DNA of 7,919 nt. Source: Anaerolineae bacterium (GTDB lineage: Bacteria > Chloroflexota > Anaerolineae > 4572-78 > NAK82). Below the pieces are notes generated by a model. The model had not been told where the DNA came from. It saw only the letters and a list, made by a program, of their open reading frames with translations, and made no database searches. The stretch covers positions 1 to 7,919 of the forward strand of contig JAUVRU010000065.1 of the NCBI GenBank assembly GCA_030597485.1, written 5' to 3'. Position 1 is the stretch's first letter, and every line of letters starts with the position of its first letter. Made by a program: the position numbers and the translations under genes. Shown in pieces: positions 6,868-7,919 of this stretch.

Positions 6868-7919
6868 ATGTTGACACTTACTGACGTAATTGCAGGTTTA
6901 AGCGGATATGGCCTGCCAGCGGAGTGGCCGATGGGCGGTACCGCCGTCAGGCGGGTCGTCATCGACTCGCGCGAAGCGGTCCCGGGATCGCTGTTCGTGG
7001 CGCTACCTGGGGAGCGATGTGATGGGCATGATTTCGTTGCCGATGCCTTCGATCGGGGCGCCGTTGCCGCTTTGGTGCACCGCACCCCGAGCACCGATTG
7101 GGGGGTCATCGACGTTGAGAGAGTGAAACAGGGAATCTCCGACTTGCGGCCGGAATCCGCTCTTGATCTGCCCATCTGCATCAAGGTAACGGACAGTCTG
7201 GACGGAATGCAGCGGTTGGCCGCCTATTGGCGTGAGCGTTTCGATACACGAGTGGTGGCGATCACCGGCAGCGTGGGCAAAAGCACGACCAAAGAACTGA
7301 CGTGGGCAGTGTTGCGCCGGCGGTATGACACCCTTAAGAACCCGGGTAACCTGAACAACGAGATTGGTCTGCCGTTGACGTTGCTGCACCTGGATTCGTC
7401 TCACCAGCGGGTGGTGCTTGAAATGGGCATGTACGATCTGGGGGAAATCGAGCACCTGTGTGCGATTGCCCGGCCACAGGTGGGGGTGGTAACGAACGTG
7501 GGACCCACGCATCTCGAGAGGCTGGGCACCATCGAGCGCGTCGCGCAGGCAAAAGCGGAGCTGGTGCGGGCGCTCCCGCCGGATGGGATAGCGCTGTTGA
7601 ACTATGACGACCCTTGGGTACGGGAGATGGCACAACAGACAGTAGCACAGGTCTTCAGCTATGGGCTGACACCAGAGGCAGACCTGTGGGCCAGTGATGT
7701 TGTGAGCGAGGGGATGGAAGGTGTTCGTTTTGTGCTCCATCACAAAGAGGACGTCATCCACGTGAAAGTGCCCCTGTTGGGTCGTCATAGTGTCCACACA
7801 GCCCAGCGGGCCACTGCTGTAGGCCTTATCGAGGGAATGAGCTGGCACGAGATAATGTCGGGCCTGCAAGACAGCACAGTCCAACTGCGGCTGGTGAGCG
7901 TGCCAGGCATCAATGGCTC
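6868..7919 (+). CDS. murF: UDP-N-acetylmuramoyl-tripeptide--D-alanyl-D-alanine ligase MurF, partial (C-terminus beyond window)
   Basis: An open frame of 350 codons plus two bases runs off the right edge. MurF is the cytoplasmic ATP-dependent ligase that adds D-Ala-D-Ala to the UDP-MurNAc-tripeptide. The N-terminal substrate domain has VVIDSREAVPGSLFVAL (30-46) and GERCDGHDFV (48-57). The central ATP-grasping domain begins with the P-loop GSVGKSTTKE (134-143), where Ser139 stands for the more common Thr. It continues with NPGNLNNEIGLPLTLL (158-173), LEMGMYDLGEIEHL (184-197), TNVGPTHLERLG (209-220) and GRHSVHTAQRATAVG (305-319). The EMGM and NNEIGLP motifs separate it from MurE, MurD and MurC. 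The ribosome binding site for the ATG is weak; a TTG at 6853, 4 nt after GGAAGG, is an alternative start. The last ligase domain is missing because of the window edge. Confidence 0.94.
   Translation, partial: MLTLTDVIAGLSGYGLPAEWPMGGTAVRRVVIDSREAVPGSLFVALPGERCDGHDFVADAFDRGAVAALVHRTPSTDWGVIDVERVKQGISDLRPESALDLPICIKVTDSLDGMQRLAAYWRERFDTRVVAITGSVGKSTTKELTWAVLRRRYDTLKNPGNLNNEIGLPLTLLHLDSSHQRVVLEMGMYDLGEIEHLCAIARPQVGVVTNVGPTHLERLGTIERVAQAKAELVRALPPDGIALLNYDDPWVREMAQQTVAQVFSYGLTPEADLWASDVVSEGMEGVRFVLHHKEDVIHVKVPLLGRHSVHTAQRATAVGLIEGMSWHEIMSGLQDSTVQLRLVSVPGING

Noticed and set aside
6871..6899. TTGACA at the start of murF as a possible -35 box of an internal promoter
   Set aside because: No acceptable -10 box lies 16-19 nt downstream, and the hexamer is simply codons 2 and 3 of murF.
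7003..7884. Long 293-codon open frame on the minus strand
   Set aside because: It is the antisense shadow of murF, whose plus-strand frame carries every MurF motif; the antisense protein is rich in His, Pro and Gln with no recognisable domain.

Overview
The window is ordinary bacterial chromosome (fairly GC-rich) made of two divergent transcription units that share a control region of about 550 bases (2642-3199). The gene content, the order mraZ-rsmH-ftsL-pbp-murF and the style of the proteins suggest a bacterium with a peptidoglycan wall. My best guess is Chloroflexota (Anaerolineae-like) from general resemblance of the Gmd, Rmd and MraZ proteins, held with low to moderate confidence because no marker gene proves it.

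Left arm (minus strand, reading from 2641 down to 1): rmd, gmd, then a TatD-family metal-dependent hydrolase cut off by the window edge. Gmd turns GDP-D-mannose into GDP-4-dehydro-6-deoxy-D-mannose and Rmd reduces that to GDP-D-rhamnose, so the pair is a complete two-step sugar-nucleotide pathway, probably feeding a surface glycan. The genes are tightly packed (18-nt gap, then a one-base TGATG overlap). A promoter with a perfect TATAAT -10 box lies about 65 nt upstream of rmd. The TatD protein carries Val where the family normally has its third metal-binding His.

Right arm (plus strand, 3079 to the end): the start of the division and cell wall (dcw) cluster. A promoter with both consensus hexamers (TTGACA, 17 nt, TATAAT) is followed at once by four TGG-type direct repeats at an exact 10-bp period, which fit the known MraZ operator pattern. 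Then come mraZ, rsmH (TTG start, 2 nt after mraZ), an FtsL-like bitopic coiled-coil protein, a class B penicillin-binding protein (FtsI/PBP2-like, no PASTA domains) and murF, which runs off the right edge. murE, which sits between ftsI and murF in many bacteria, is absent; only 57 nt separate the two genes.

I see no mobile element, CRISPR array, tRNA or rRNA, and no clear evidence of an undescribed system. The most informative points are the mraZ promoter/operator, the altered TatD active site, the missing murE and a possible short tandem duplication inside the penicillin-binding protein.
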